This document shows positions 16,037 through 24,766 of a stretch of 64,000 bases of DNA, piece by piece (the first letter of the stretch is position 1; each line of letters starts with the position of its first letter). The stretch spans positions 18,032 to 82,031 of the forward strand of contig NZ_JNIJ01000033.1 of NCBI RefSeq assembly GCF_000701345.1, read 5' to 3'. The stretch comes from Bradyrhizobium sp. URHD0069. GTDB lineage: Bacteria; Pseudomonadota; Alphaproteobacteria; Rhizobiales; Xanthobacteraceae. The translations under genes were made by a program, and so were the position numbers. The notes under the pieces are model-generated. The model was not told where the DNA came from. It worked only from the letters and a program-made list of their open reading frames with translations, and searched no databases.

Positions 16037-17906
16037 TCTTCTTCACCTGATGGGCTTGATCTTGATTCTGGTCCTGATTCTGGTCTTGATTTTGGTCTTG
16101 GCTCGCGGATCGCAGGACCGGCGTCAGAGTTGCGATATTGTTTGGTGGCTGTTGCACCGGCGGCGAGAACGCCAGCGGCAACGCGACCATCACGGTTGTT
16201 CCTTCGTCGATCCTGCTGTGCACACTTATCTCACCGCAATGCAAGGCTACCAGACTTTTCACGATCGACAGCCCGAGGCCGGTGCCTTCGTGCCGCCGCT
16301 GATAGGTCTTTCCGGCCTGGAAGAAGGGATCGCCGATCCGCTTGAGATCGTCGGCCGCGATGCCGACGCCGTTGTCGGTGACCCGAAGCACCAGCCGCGC
16401 CCCCTCGGCGGCGGCAGATACCGTCACCGTGCCGCCGCGCTCGGTAAACTTGATGGCGTTGGACACGAGGTTCAGCACGATCTGCTTAAACGCGCGCGGA
16501 TCGCCGTTCATGACCGGCAAATCTTCCGGCGCGTGGGTCACGAGGTCGATGCCGTTCTCGCGTGCCTTCAGCGCCAGCAGGTTACAGCAGTTAATCAGCG
16601 CCGCACGCGGCGCGAAAGGCTCCGGCGCGATTTCGAAGTTGCCGGACTCCATCTTGGACATATCAAGGATACCATTGACCACCGACAGCAGATGCTGGCC
16701 GGAATCGTTGATCAACTGGGCATATTCCCTGCGGCGCGCCGCATCCAGCATCAAGGCATCTTCCTGAACGATCATTTCGGAGAAGCCGATGATGGCGTTG
16801 AGCGGCGTGCGCAGTTCGTGGCTCATCGTAGCAAGGAAGCGGGTCTTGGACGCGTCCGCCTGCTCGGCGGCGGTGCGCGCCAGATCGAGCGCCTGCTCCT
16901 GGCGTTTTCGGTCGGTGACATCGCGCATCACGGCGACGACTTCGGCCTCCAGCGAAGCCGCCGCGTCCGAAGCCTGTTCGAGCGGACGGCAACGCATCTC
17001 GACCCAGATGAAGTCTCCTTGACGATTCTGACCGCGCTCGCCGCCGCGCGGTGCATCTCGCCGGAGACGAAATTCAACACTGCGCGCTTCACCGCCGCGC
17101 GCGGCGTCCGAAAGCGCGCTGAGATAGGCCGGACGATCGGCGACGTGGACGCGATCGAACAGCCCATGCCCAAGCAGCCGCGTGACCTGGGTTGCCAACA
17201 TCGTCTCCGCCGCCGGCGAAATGAATTGCACCGCGCCGTCGCGGCGGTGGCGCGAGATCACGTCGCTCATGTTTCGCGCCAGCAGCCGATATCGATCCTC
17301 CTCGACGTAGAGCAGCGAGACGCTGGTGCGCGCCAGAGACTCGGCGCCGAACGCAAGGCCCGCGGCATAAAGCGTCGCCGACGCCACGCCGCACGCCATG
17401 AATATGCCGCGCGCGGCTGTACTCGCATCGGACGCCGGCAACAGGTCGAAAAGTCCGAAAACGATCAGTAACGCAGTACACGCCAGCGCCAGGGCTAAGG
17501 CGAATGCGACCACGCGGCGCGAGGCGGAAAGCGCCGCCTCAAGCGGGACGACGACAAGCCAGATTGCGGCAAACGATTCGATGCCGCCGGTGGTCATGGC
17601 TACCGTCATGACGAGGCCGGCCAGCGCCAGCGACGAGAGGACATGCGCGCCCTCGTAGCGGCCGGTCCGCGAGAGAAACCACGACAGCAGAATGGGAGCG
17701 ATAAGCCATGCGAACGCCGCGACCTCAATCGCCGTGGGCGCGCCGCGCATCGCAAGATAGACCGGGAATGCCGCGAATGCCGCGAGGCTTCCGAGCAGCC
17801 GCGGCGCCATGAAGGCGCGATGGCGCGCACGCGTCAGCGCGTCATATCGTGCTGACGGATGCAACAGCGCATCGAGGCAATCGCGAATGATACTCAAAAC
17901 TCTCAC
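16029..17906 (-). CDS. PAS-containing sensor histidine kinase, DivJ/PleC-like
   Basis: A 625-residue inner-membrane kinase. Residues about 35-190 form several membrane helices, with the DivJ-like stretch TTGGIESFAAIWLVVVPLEA and LSASRRVV. A PAS domain follows (about 205-340), then HisKA with phospho-acceptor His near 362 (TMSHELRTPLNAIIGFSEM) and HATPase_c (FKQIVLNLVSNAIKF, VTDNGVGIA, HEGTGLGLSIVK). In alphaproteobacteria such kinases phosphorylate the single-domain regulator DivK and control CtrA. The assignment to DivJ rather than PleC is tentative. The tail carries DQNQ repeats. A CtrA-like box lies 82 bases upstream. Confidence 0.88.
   Translation of the reverse strand: MRVLSIIRDCLDALLHPSARYDALTRARHRAFMAPRLLGSLAAFAAFPVYLAMRGAPTAIEVAAFAWLIAPILLSWFLSRTGRYEGAHVLSSLALAGLVMTVAMTTGGIESFAAIWLVVVPLEAALSASRRVVAFALALALACTALLIVFGLFDLLPASDASTAARGIFMACGVASATLYAAGLAFGAESLARTSVSLLYVEEDRYRLLARNMSDVISRHRRDGAVQFISPAAETMLATQVTRLLGHGLFDRVHVADRPAYLSALSDAARGGEARSVEFRLRRDAPRGGERGQNRQGDFIWVEMRCRPLEQASDAAASLEAEVVAVMRDVTDRKRQEQALDLARTAAEQADASKTRFLATMSHELRTPLNAIIGFSEMIVQEDALMLDAARRREYAQLINDSGQHLLSVVNGILDMSKMESGNFEIAPEPFAPRAALINCCNLLALKARENGIDLVTHAPEDLPVMNGDPRAFKQIVLNLVSNAIKFTERGGTVTVSAAAEGARLVLRVTDNGVGIAADDLKRIGDPFFQAGKTYQRRHEGTGLGLSIVKSLVALHCGEISVHSRIDEGTTVMVALPLAFSPPVQQPPNNIATLTPVLRSASQDQNQDQNQDQNQDQAHQVKKSA
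16061..16096. repeat. 12-bp tandem repeat at the kinase C-terminus
   Basis: Three near-identical 12-base units (CTTGATTCTGGT and variants) encode the repeated DQNQ in the last 25 residues of the kinase. The repeat keeps the reading frame and lies just before the overlap with the next gene. Confidence 0.85.
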
Positions 17907-18326
17907 GGCCCTCGCGCTTCGGCTGGGTCGTCATAATGACGCACCGCAACGCCCCCTTTATCGTTGCGCCACCGTGTCAGAGCGACATTAAGCGAACGCT
18001 AAAGCGCGCAGGCCTGCGGTCGGACAGGCTATGTTTGCCACGTCTTCGCATACCGCGAGAGGGTTCATTCGATGCAGATGGTGAACGTCGGGTTTCCAGA
18101 GCGGCCCGTATGGTTTCGAAATGGTGGATGCGGCGAGCGCATGAAAACCCCTCGTGAAGGCCGCATCAATTGAAAATTTACACCGAATCAAATCAGTCGG
18201 AATTTTTTCAAATTTTCGCCGATTTAAGCTCAATACAAACACTTGCGATTTATCGACGAATGTTAGTCAACAGACCGATTGCGAGATCAATCGCAACACA
18301 ATCAAAGAGACGGTCGGGGTCGCGAA
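17907..18326. other. Divergent promoter region
   Basis: A 420-base gene-free stretch between the kinase gene and the DUF5330 gene. It includes the CtrA-like box at 17988. An AT-rich segment (18170-18310) just upstream of the DUF5330 gene stands out against the GC-rich surroundings and probably holds its promoter. No convincing small gene or RNA was seen. Confidence 0.55.
17988..18002. promoter_or_regulatory. CtrA-like site, one mismatch
   Basis: TTAAGCGAACGCTAA is TTAA-N7-TTAA with one mismatch (CTAA). It is 82 bases upstream of the kinase start, in a normal position for a CtrA operator. Confidence 0.4.
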
Positions 18327-18719
18327 ATGTTTTTTCTGCTTCGCATGGCGTTCTGGCTCGGGCTGGTGCTCGTGCTTTTGCCCAGAGAGAAGACACCTGA
18401 ATCGGACAAGGTGCCTCAGTTGGGCACTTCAGAAGCCGTGTCTGCCGCGACCGCGGCGGTTTCGGACATGGGTCAATTCTGCAAGCGCCAGCCGACAGCC
18501 TGTGAAGTCGGCGGGCAGGCCGCGACCATGATCGGCCAGCGCGCCCAGGAAGGCGCGCGCAAGCTGTATCAGATCATCATCGACAAGCGCGCATCCGACC
18601 ACACCGGCTCTATCGGCCCCGTCGAGACTGCCGACGCCTCGGCCGTGGAATTGGCAGCGCGCGACACGCTGACGCCGGACGATCTGTCGGCCGAGTGGCG
18701 GGCCCCGCCGACGCCATGA
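18327..18719 (+). CDS. DUF5330 domain protein
   Basis: A 130-residue exported or membrane-anchored protein. It begins MFFLLRMAFWLGLVLVLLPR, a short hydrophobic anchor, then SAATAAVSDMGQFCKRQPTA with CEVGGQAA and a helical stretch IGQRAQEGARKLYQIIID. This agrees with the rhizobial DUF5330 family, in which two cysteines (here C in MGQFC and ACEVG) are conserved and could form a disulfide. The start at 18327 is the first methionine of that pattern. Function unknown. Confidence 0.8.
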   Translation: MFFLLRMAFWLGLVLVLLPREKTPESDKVPQLGTSEAVSAATAAVSDMGQFCKRQPTACEVGGQAATMIGQRAQEGARKLYQIIIDKRASDHTGSIGPVETADASAVELAARDTLTPDDLSAEWRAPPTP

Positions 18720-18811
18720 GGGCAAACTAAGCCCGGAACTTGTTCGTCGGCTATATCGCTTTCCGTCTCCCGCAATCCTATATATGGCTTTGGGATTGAG
18801 CGTGGGACACG

Positions 18812-19240
18812 ATGACGATCGACGAAATCAGGGATAATTTTGCGCTGCTGGACGATTGGGACGACCGCTACCGGTACGTCATCGAGCTCGGCCGCACGCT
18901 GGCTCCGATGCCGGAGTCCGAGCATTCCGCAGCCAATAAGGTGCAGGGCTGCGCCAGCCAGGTCTGGTTGTCGAAACAAATCGACCGCAGCGGCAGCGGC
19001 GAACCGGTGCTGAAATATCTCGGCGACAGCGACGCGCATATCGTGCGCGGACTAATTGCAATCCTGCTGACGCTGCATTCCGGCCGCACGCCGCAGCAAA
19101 TTCTTGCAACCGACGCCATTGCGCTGTTCGACGAATTCGGATTTCGCGAGCATCTGACGCCGCAGCGCTCCAACGGCCTGCGCTCCATGGTCGAGCGCAT
19201 TCGCTGCGACGCCCGCGAGGCGCTGGCCACCGCCTCCTGA
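18812..19240 (+). CDS. sufE: SufE family sulfur acceptor
   Basis: A 142-residue SufE. It accepts persulfide sulfur from the cysteine desulfurase SufS and passes it to the SufBCD scaffold for iron-sulfur cluster assembly. The motif NKVQGCASQVWL holds the acceptor cysteine near residue 47, and the N-terminal DEIRDNFALLDDWDDRYRYV and C-terminal SNGLRSMVERIRCDAREAL match the family over its full length. The suf operon itself is not in the window, so this is a stand-alone copy, as is common in rhizobia. Confidence 0.93.
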   Translation: MTIDEIRDNFALLDDWDDRYRYVIELGRTLAPMPESEHSAANKVQGCASQVWLSKQIDRSGSGEPVLKYLGDSDAHIVRGLIAILLTLHSGRTPQQILATDAIALFDEFGFREHLTPQRSNGLRSMVERIRCDAREALATAS

Positions 19241-19378
19241 ACGCCTGTTTTCAAAGCTGGCATTTTCCAGTTAGATCGCTTCGCGATTGCACATCCACTG
19301 CCTCGTGGTTCGTCCCGCGCGGCGTTGTCGCGCTCCTCACAAGGATGCGGCCACCGTCTTGGACAATACGCGAGCGCG

Positions 19379-19792
19379 CTATTTCCGCCGCCGTCGCTGC
19401 TGGCCCAGCCCCATTTTCTTGGCGAGTTGCGAACGCGCCACCGCATAGTTCGGCGCGACCATCGGGTAGTCGGCCGGAAGGCCCCATTTGTCCCGGTATT
19501 GTTCCGGCGTCATGTTATAACGCGTTCGCAAATGGCGCTTCAGCGATTTGAAGCGCTTGCCGTCCTCGAGGCACACTAAATAGTCGGGGGTCATCGATTT
19601 CTTTACGGAAATCGCGGGCTTGGCAGGCTCCGAAGGCGCCTCTACCCGGCCCGTCGAAACCCGCAGCAAGGCCGCGTGGATCTGGCTGATCAGGCCCGGA
19701 ATTTCGGAAGCCGGTGTCGGATTGTTGCTGAGATAGGCCGACACGATGTTCGCGGTCAGGTCGATGAAGCTTTTGCCGGCGGCATCAGTCAT
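19379..19792 (-). CDS. MucR/Ros-family regulator with reduced zinc ligands
   Basis: A 137-residue transcription factor of the MucR/Ros family, which binds AT-rich DNA and controls exopolysaccharide, motility and cell-cycle genes in rhizobia. The C-terminal part is typical (LKRHLRTRYNMTPEQYRDKW, PADYPMVAPNYAVARSQLAK). In Ros the zinc site is C-x2-C-x9-H-x3/4-H; here C74 and H87 are present but the second cysteine is D77 and the last histidine position is Arg/Tyr. Some Mesorhizobium homologues also fold without zinc (family knowledge). It is convergent with sufE. Confidence 0.9.
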   Translation of the reverse strand: MTDAAGKSFIDLTANIVSAYLSNNPTPASEIPGLISQIHAALLRVSTGRVEAPSEPAKPAISVKKSMTPDYLVCLEDGKRFKSLKRHLRTRYNMTPEQYRDKWGLPADYPMVAPNYAVARSQLAKKMGLGQQRRRRK

Positions 19793-19976
19793 GGCTGAAC
19801 CTTCTAGAGATCGTAATCATGCGGGAACTTGCAGGATCGCGACAGTATCCCGCCGCGCCAATACGCGATCGGAATCTTGCGCTACTTGCCGAATATGAGC
19901 GGATTGCTGTCGACGTGACAAGAACACCGCCGCTTTATTTTTTCAAGAGCCAGATCCGCCCCAAATACAGGTGCGC

Positions 19977-20852
19977 TCAGGAACGCTGGTCGAGATGCGA
20001 GCGCAGTTCGTCGATGGAAGCGAACCGCATCATGCCCTCGGGCATTTGGGCTTCGATCGAGCCGTCGGAATACAACGAATAGGCCATGCCATCGACGACG
20101 CCTGATTTGAGAACCGTCACCGGCGGCGGGTCCTCGTTTGGCGCGGCTGGCGGAGAACGCTCTGCGCCGCTGTTTGCCTCGGAAAACGTCGATGGCGCCC
20201 GGCCGCTTCGCCGCGGCAGCGGCGCATCGGCGGCCCTGGCACGTTCCGATTTTGGCCAAGCGTGCTCGAAGTTGGGGGGCGGCGCCTCGCCTGTTTCGAA
20301 AGCCGGCGGCACACCGCCAGGCGCGGGATAAAGATCGGCCGCGGAGGCATCGGTGCTCTGCGCCTGCGCGCGTTCGCGCTCTCTCCGCGATGTGGAGGAA
20401 AACAAGAGACTGCGCCGCTTGGGGGCTGGGGCGGCCTCGACGTACTCTGGCGCGGATGGCACGTCGCGGCGCGCCCGATCGCGCGATGCCGCCTCCCCGT
20501 ACCATGGCGGGGTCGGCCGCGCTGATGATTGCGCTGCAAGCTCTTCGCTTTCCGCAGCCGGCTGATCACGGCTGAATAAGAAACCGCCGTCTTCCAGAGC
20601 GGCTGCCGGCGGTAGCATGCTCCCGGCAACGGGTTTTGCTTCCATATCGGTGCCAAGCCGCCGCGCAACATTCCTCAACTCCCGGCCAACCGTCCAAAGG
20701 CCGATCATCATCATCCCGGTGCAGGTGGCGACCACCCCCGTGAGGATCAACGTGTTGCCGAAACCGAATTCCTTGATCGGAATGCCGTAACCGATCGACA
20801 GAAGGCCAGCCAGCACAAGGCCAATGCCGGCGACCAACACCACAGCCATCAT
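19977..20852 (-). CDS. Conserved membrane protein, two helices and a long disordered tail
   Basis: About 291 residues. The start at 20852 (MMAVVLVAGIGLVLAGLLSI) gives two membrane helices in the first 60 residues, the second being LILTGVVATCTGMMMIGLWT. A tail of some 200 residues follows, rich in Pro, Ala, Arg and Ser, ending in a small ordered motif (VVDGMAYSLYSDGSIEAQMP, then FASIDELRSHLDQ). The ordered C-terminal motif is the best-conserved part in the bradyrhizobial homologues I recall. No function is known. It is divergent from the glycosyltransferase gene. Confidence 0.72.
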   Translation of the reverse strand: MMAVVLVAGIGLVLAGLLSIGYGIPIKEFGFGNTLILTGVVATCTGMMMIGLWTVGRELRNVARRLGTDMEAKPVAGSMLPPAAALEDGGFLFSRDQPAAESEELAAQSSARPTPPWYGEAASRDRARRDVPSAPEYVEAAPAPKRRSLLFSSTSRRERERAQAQSTDASAADLYPAPGGVPPAFETGEAPPPNFEHAWPKSERARAADAPLPRRSGRAPSTFSEANSGAERSPPAAPNEDPPPVTVLKSGVVDGMAYSLYSDGSIEAQMPEGMMRFASIDELRSHLDQRS

Positions 20853-21177
20853 TGAACTCACCCCCGGGCCGCACTGGAAATGCGCGCAAGCCCCCCGACG
20901 CCACGATACCGTCATATTGGGTACATCGCTAACGGGCAATTGCGGGGGCGGTTCCCGCCAAAACCTCAAGTTAATAGAATACGATCCAGAGGTTAATTCT
21001 TGTACGGCATGCGTTCCGGGTCAGGCTTTTGCCTTCTGCCGATTGCTGCATTGCATCAGGGAAATTGCGCCACAATTCCCAATTACTTGGATAGGGAACT
21101 GCGCTATATGGATGCCGGGGAATGAGGCCCAAGAGCGCCAACGCTGGGCCATAGGGGATACCGGGTTACCAATAGAC
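20853..21177. other. Divergent intergenic region
   Basis: About 325 bases between the disordered-tail protein and the membrane glycosyltransferase. The right strand stays open in the frame of the latter but does not look like protein. Promoters for both genes must lie here. No operator or RNA was recognised. Confidence 0.5.
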
Positions 21178-22827
21178 ATGTCATCCATCACTACTTTGGC
21201 CATCGATACGCCTGCACGGCGCTCGGTGGAACGGACATGCGACGACCTCGCCATCATTGTGCTGGCTGCGGTCGCATTAATCGCAGGCGTTACGTTTCGC
21301 GACTATGGGTTGGGCTGGGACGACTATACCCACGCCGAATATGCCGACCTCCTGCTGCGAATGTACGGTTCGGGCTTCAAGGACACCGGCGCGCTGTCGT
21401 TCGCCAATCTCTACATGTATGGCGGCGGCTTCGACATGGCGGCCGCGCTGCTGCACAAGGTCATCCCGCTCGAATTGTTTGAAACCCGCCGCCTGCTCGG
21501 CGCCGTCGTCGGCGTCATCGGCCTTGCGGTGACGTGGCGGCTTGGCCGGCGCGTCGGCGGCCCGCTCGCCGGGCTGGCAACGTTGCTGCTGCTCGCGCTG
21601 TGCCCGACCTTCTATGGGCATATGTTCATGAACCCAAAGGACGCGCCGTTCGCGGTCGCGATGGTGGTCCTGATGCTGGGCCTTGTTCGTCTGGCCGAGG
21701 AATATCCCTCGCCCTCGCCGCGGACCATCCTGATCATCGGTCTTGGTGCCGGACTGTCGATTGGTTCGCGCATCCTCGGCGGATTGGCGCTGGTCTACGC
21801 GGTAGTCGGCTTTTTGCCGTTTCTTCTCGAGGAGATCCACACCCACAGCGCGCGTGAAACACTTCGACGCTTTGTCCATGTTGTCTATGTGCTGCTGCCC
21901 GGTCTGGTCCTCGGCTACCTCATAATGGGGCTGATCTGGCCGTGGTCGATTATGGAACCGGGCAATCCGTTCCAGGCGCTGACCTACTTCTCGCATTTCT
22001 TCGAGAAGCCCTGGAAGGAAATGTTTGACGGCGCACTGGTCTCGGTGCCTGACATGCCCTGGTCCTATCTGCCGACGCTGTTTGCGCTGCAACTTCCCGA
22101 AGTGCTGCTCGGCCTTTTGATTGCCGCGGTCGTCGGCACGTTCATGTCGCTGTCGCGCGCCGATGTATCGGCCCGCCGCAAGTCGATCCTGCTGATGCTG
22201 ACGCTCGCGGCAACGCTGCCGCTGGTGATTGCGATGGTGAAGCGCCCGGCGCTTTACAATGGCATTCGCCATTTCATTTTTGTAATCCCGCCGATGACGG
22301 TGCTTGCCGGCTTTGCCTTCGCGTGGGGCATGAACTGGCTCAAGGAAAATCACCGCAATTGGCAGCCGGCCGTTTTCGCCGTCTGTACGTTCGGCCTGCT
22401 GTTGTCGTTCGGCGAAATGATCCGGTTGCATCCCTATCAGTACACGCATTTCAACCATATCGCGGGCACGGTTCGCGCCGCCAACGATCTTTTCATGCTG
22501 GATTACTGGGGTCTCGCGCTGAAGCAGGCCTCCGACGGATTGCGCGACGATCTCGTCGAACGCCAGGAATTTCCGCCCCGCGGACGCAAATGGAAGGTCG
22601 CGGTATGCGGTCCGCAGCGTCCGGCGCAGGTCGCGCTCGGCCCCGACTTCACGATCGGCTGGGACAGCCACGCCGCCGACTTCGCGATGACGCTCGGCGA
22701 ATTCTACTGCAAGGGCCTCACCGCCCCTGTCATGGTGGAGATCAAGCGCGACGACGTGGTGTTCGCGCGCGTCTACGATATCCGCGGCCGCAGCATCTCC
22801 AGCCTGCTGTCCATTCCGGCGCCTTAA
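21178..22827 (+). CDS. Polytopic glycosyltransferase, GT39/ArnT-like
   Basis: A 549-residue inner-membrane protein with about 10-12 helices. It opens with LAIIVLAAVALIAGVTFRDY followed by GLGWDDYTHAEYADLL; the acidic pair after the first helix is where GT-C enzymes hold their catalytic Asp. The order of loop and helices (MFMNPKDAPFAVAMVVLMLG, GSRILGGLALVYAVVGFLPF) fits family 39 or ArnT-like enzymes that use polyprenyl-phosphate sugars. A soluble domain occupies the last 120 residues. The start at 21178 is uncertain; 21112 is an alternative. The acceptor is unknown. Confidence 0.75.
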   Translation: MSSITTLAIDTPARRSVERTCDDLAIIVLAAVALIAGVTFRDYGLGWDDYTHAEYADLLLRMYGSGFKDTGALSFANLYMYGGGFDMAAALLHKVIPLELFETRRLLGAVVGVIGLAVTWRLGRRVGGPLAGLATLLLLALCPTFYGHMFMNPKDAPFAVAMVVLMLGLVRLAEEYPSPSPRTILIIGLGAGLSIGSRILGGLALVYAVVGFLPFLLEEIHTHSARETLRRFVHVVYVLLPGLVLGYLIMGLIWPWSIMEPGNPFQALTYFSHFFEKPWKEMFDGALVSVPDMPWSYLPTLFALQLPEVLLGLLIAAVVGTFMSLSRADVSARRKSILLMLTLAATLPLVIAMVKRPALYNGIRHFIFVIPPMTVLAGFAFAWGMNWLKENHRNWQPAVFAVCTFGLLLSFGEMIRLHPYQYTHFNHIAGTVRAANDLFMLDYWGLALKQASDGLRDDLVERQEFPPRGRKWKVAVCGPQRPAQVALGPDFTIGWDSHAADFAMTLGEFYCKGLTAPVMVEIKRDDVVFARVYDIRGRSISSLLSIPAP

Positions 22828-22938
22828 GGCTTACCTTGTTACATTAGCATGACTGTCACGCTGGCCCTGCGCCTTGCTGCAAACCTGCCGCACGGCTAGG
22901 CTTGAGGCGAAAATCAATCGTTCAACGGGAGAACCATC

Positions 22939-23718
22939 ATGTCGCCAGCGGAAGCTCGCCTGAAGAAAGTATCGTCTGACATGACGGAGGCCGAATGGGG
23001 CCAGCGGATCAATCTCGCCGCCTGCTACCGCCTGATCGCGCATTACGGCTGGGATGACCTGGTCGATACCCACGTCTCCGCGCGTGTGCCGGGACCGGAG
23101 CATCATTTCCTCATCAATCCCTATGGCTTGATGTTCGACGAAATCACCGCGTCCAGCTTGGTGAAGGTCGATCTCGACGGCAACCAGTTGACGAAGAGCG
23201 ACTACAGCATCAACCCGGCCGGCTTCACCATCCACTCAGCGATCCACGAGGCGCGTGAGGATGCCGGCTGCGTGCTTCATCTGCACACCCCCGACGGCAC
23301 CGCGGTCGCGAGCTGCATGGAAGGCCTGCTGCCGCTGAACCAGACCGCGCAGCTCGTCACTCATGACCTCGCCTATCACGACTATGAAGGCATCGCGCTC
23401 GACCATGACGAGCGACCGCGCCTGCAGAAAGATCTCGGAAACAAGAACCACATGCTGCTGCGCAATCACGGCACCCTGACCGTCGGTCGCTCCGTGGCTT
23501 CCGCCTTCGAGCGCATGTATCATCTGGAGCGCGCCTGTACCATGCAGGTCCGCACCCGCATGTTGGGGCCTGTGGCCTATCCGGTCGACCCAACCGTCGT
23601 GGATAAGAATACCAAGCTGCTGGCGAACCCCGATCGGCAGGAACTGCGCTCGACCACGCTGGTCTGGCCGCCGCTACTACGCAAGCTCGACCGCCTCGAT
23701 CCCAGCTACAAGAATTGA
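22939..23718 (+). CDS. Class II aldolase/adducin family protein
   Basis: A 259-residue zinc-dependent aldolase-like protein. The metal ligands appear as HLHTPDG and RNHGTLTVG, together with DLVDTHVSARVPG and FLINPYGLMFDEITASSLVK, all in the usual order. Related proteins include fuculose-phosphate aldolase and many family members of unknown substrate; the closest feel is the bradyrhizobial group annotated only by family. A CGGGAGAA ribosome-binding site precedes the ATG. An intrinsic terminator lies 53 bases past the stop, so it is probably transcribed alone. Confidence 0.9.
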   Translation: MSPAEARLKKVSSDMTEAEWGQRINLAACYRLIAHYGWDDLVDTHVSARVPGPEHHFLINPYGLMFDEITASSLVKVDLDGNQLTKSDYSINPAGFTIHSAIHEAREDAGCVLHLHTPDGTAVASCMEGLLPLNQTAQLVTHDLAYHDYEGIALDHDERPRLQKDLGNKNHMLLRNHGTLTVGRSVASAFERMYHLERACTMQVRTRMLGPVAYPVDPTVVDKNTKLLANPDRQELRSTTLVWPPLLRKLDRLDPSYKN

Positions 23719-23771
23719 AATTTTTGAAGTTTCGTGTAGGCTAGCGCTCAACAACCTCTGCACTACCGATT

Positions 23772-23803
23772 AAAACGCCGCCCAATTCCGGGCGGCGTTT
23801 TTG
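23772..23803 (+). terminator. Intrinsic terminator after the aldolase gene
   Basis: AAAACGCCGCCC, a loop AATTCC, and GGGCGGCGTTTT form a strong 12-bp stem followed by TTGTTT. The A-tract on the left side makes it plausible on both strands. Confidence 0.88.
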
Positions 23804-23892
23804 TTTGGCACAAGAAGTCGTGCGGGTGATCGGAACGACAGCGCGGGCAAGGTGGGCCATGCGGAAGGATGCGTTCAGCACTGTCACCGTGA

Positions 23893-24005
23893 CCCTCATC
23901 CTGAGGAGCTTGCGAAGCAAGCGCCTCGAAGGATGCATGAACGCTCGGGTCCCCCGCCATCCTTCGAGACGCCGCACCGAGGGGTGCGGCTCCTCAGGAT
24001 GAGGA
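23893..24005. repeat. Interspersed palindromic repeat, about 113 bp
   Basis: Outer arms CCCTCATCCTGAGGAGC and GCTCCTCAGGATGAGGA, and inner arms GCGCCTCGAAGGATG and CATCCTTCGAGACGC, make one long hairpin with a short centre. I recognise this arrangement from intergenic repeats of bradyrhizobia. It lies between the aldolase terminator and the RAYT unit. Confidence 0.8.
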
Positions 24006-24059
24006 CAGTGGGGTGCAGCCCTCACCGTCATTGCGAGCCAACAGGTCGGCGCGCGGCCC

Positions 24060-24097
24060 GTAGGATGGGTTGAGCGCTTGCGAAACCCATCACCACG
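24060..24097 (+). repeat. REP-like palindrome, left of the RAYT gene
   Basis: GTAGGATGGGTTGAGCGC, TTGCGAA, then ACCCATCACCACGC. It is an imperfect palindrome built on GATGGGT/ACCCATC and is an inverted copy of the element at 24731-24766. It lies just past the stop codon of the transposase gene. Confidence 0.8.
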
Positions 24098-24106
24098 CTT
24101 CACGCC

Positions 24107-24643
24107 CTACGGCCGTTCGCCAAAGTCCCCGCCATAATCTCTGACATCGCCGGCCCAATCCTCGGGATAGATTCCAAGCTTCACCATACGATGGAACGAC
24201 GAATACGGCCAATCCCTGACGCGCGGCACCAGCCCATGCTTGACCGGGTTGATATGGACGTAATCGACATGACGCGTGAAATCTTGGTCGTCGCGAATGG
24301 TGTGTTCCCAATAGCGTCGTTGCCAGATGCCGCGTTCGCCTTTGGCGGCGCGGCTATCTGAAATCCGTTCGCCGGTTGGCAGGCTGCGCGAAAATGTGGA
24401 TTTGATCAGCCGCCAGCGTGTGGCAAAATCCGCATCGCCTTCGGGTAACGTCCAGACAGTATGGAGATGATCGGGCAAGACAACCACCGCATCGATCGTG
24501 AACGGATGCCGCTGGCGCGTCTCGCGAAACGCGCTTCGCAACTCATCGATATGTTGCACCAGCAGCCGCAGTCGCCGCTCCGCCAGATTGAGGGTGAAGA
24601 AGAAGCTGCCTCCAGCAATGAAGTTGCGACGATAGGTGGTCAT
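24107..24643 (-). CDS. REP-associated tyrosine transposase (RAYT)
   Basis: A 178-residue Y1-type HUH nuclease of the RAYT (TnpA_REP) family, related to IS200/IS605 transposases and domesticated to act on REP palindromes. It carries the HUH motif at residues 59-61 (VVVLPDHLHTVW), the catalytic tyrosine near 128 in VDYVHINPVKHGL, and the WQRRYWEHTIRD stretch. The length is that of an intact RAYT (about 150-190). It is flanked on both sides by inverted REP-like palindromes, the arrangement expected for a working unit. The start at 24643 gives the family opening MTTYRRNFIAGGSFFFTLNL. Confidence 0.93.
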   Translation of the reverse strand: MTTYRRNFIAGGSFFFTLNLAERRLRLLVQHIDELRSAFRETRQRHPFTIDAVVVLPDHLHTVWTLPEGDADFATRWRLIKSTFSRSLPTGERISDSRAAKGERGIWQRRYWEHTIRDDQDFTRHVDYVHINPVKHGLVPRVRDWPYSSFHRMVKLGIYPEDWAGDVRDYGGDFGERP

Positions 24644-24730
24644 ATCGACGTGGTCTCAGGGTGACTGGAGGACGCGACGATACCGCGGAATTCACCGTCG
24701 GGACATGGGCCGGACCCGTTGTTCATCCGT

Positions 24731-24766
24731 CGCGTGATGGGTATCGCTGCGCTCCACCCATCCTAC
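24731..24766 (-). repeat. REP-like palindrome, right of the RAYT gene
   Basis: GCGTGATGGGTATCGCTGCG followed by CTCCACCCATCCTACG. Its complement matches the left element at 24060-24097 almost base for base over the two arms. Together they bracket the transposase gene in inverted orientation. Confidence 0.8.

Noticed and set aside
15519..17471. Open frame of 650 codons opposite the kinase and peptidoglycan-binding genes
   Set aside because: The kinase motifs on the complement are complete and ordered; the opposite frame shows none and is compositionally antisense.
24060..24766. Insertion sequence with terminal inverted repeats
   Set aside because: The flanking repeats are themselves palindromes, the enzyme is an HUH tyrosine type and not DDE, and no target duplication is seen. 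A REP-RAYT unit explains it better.
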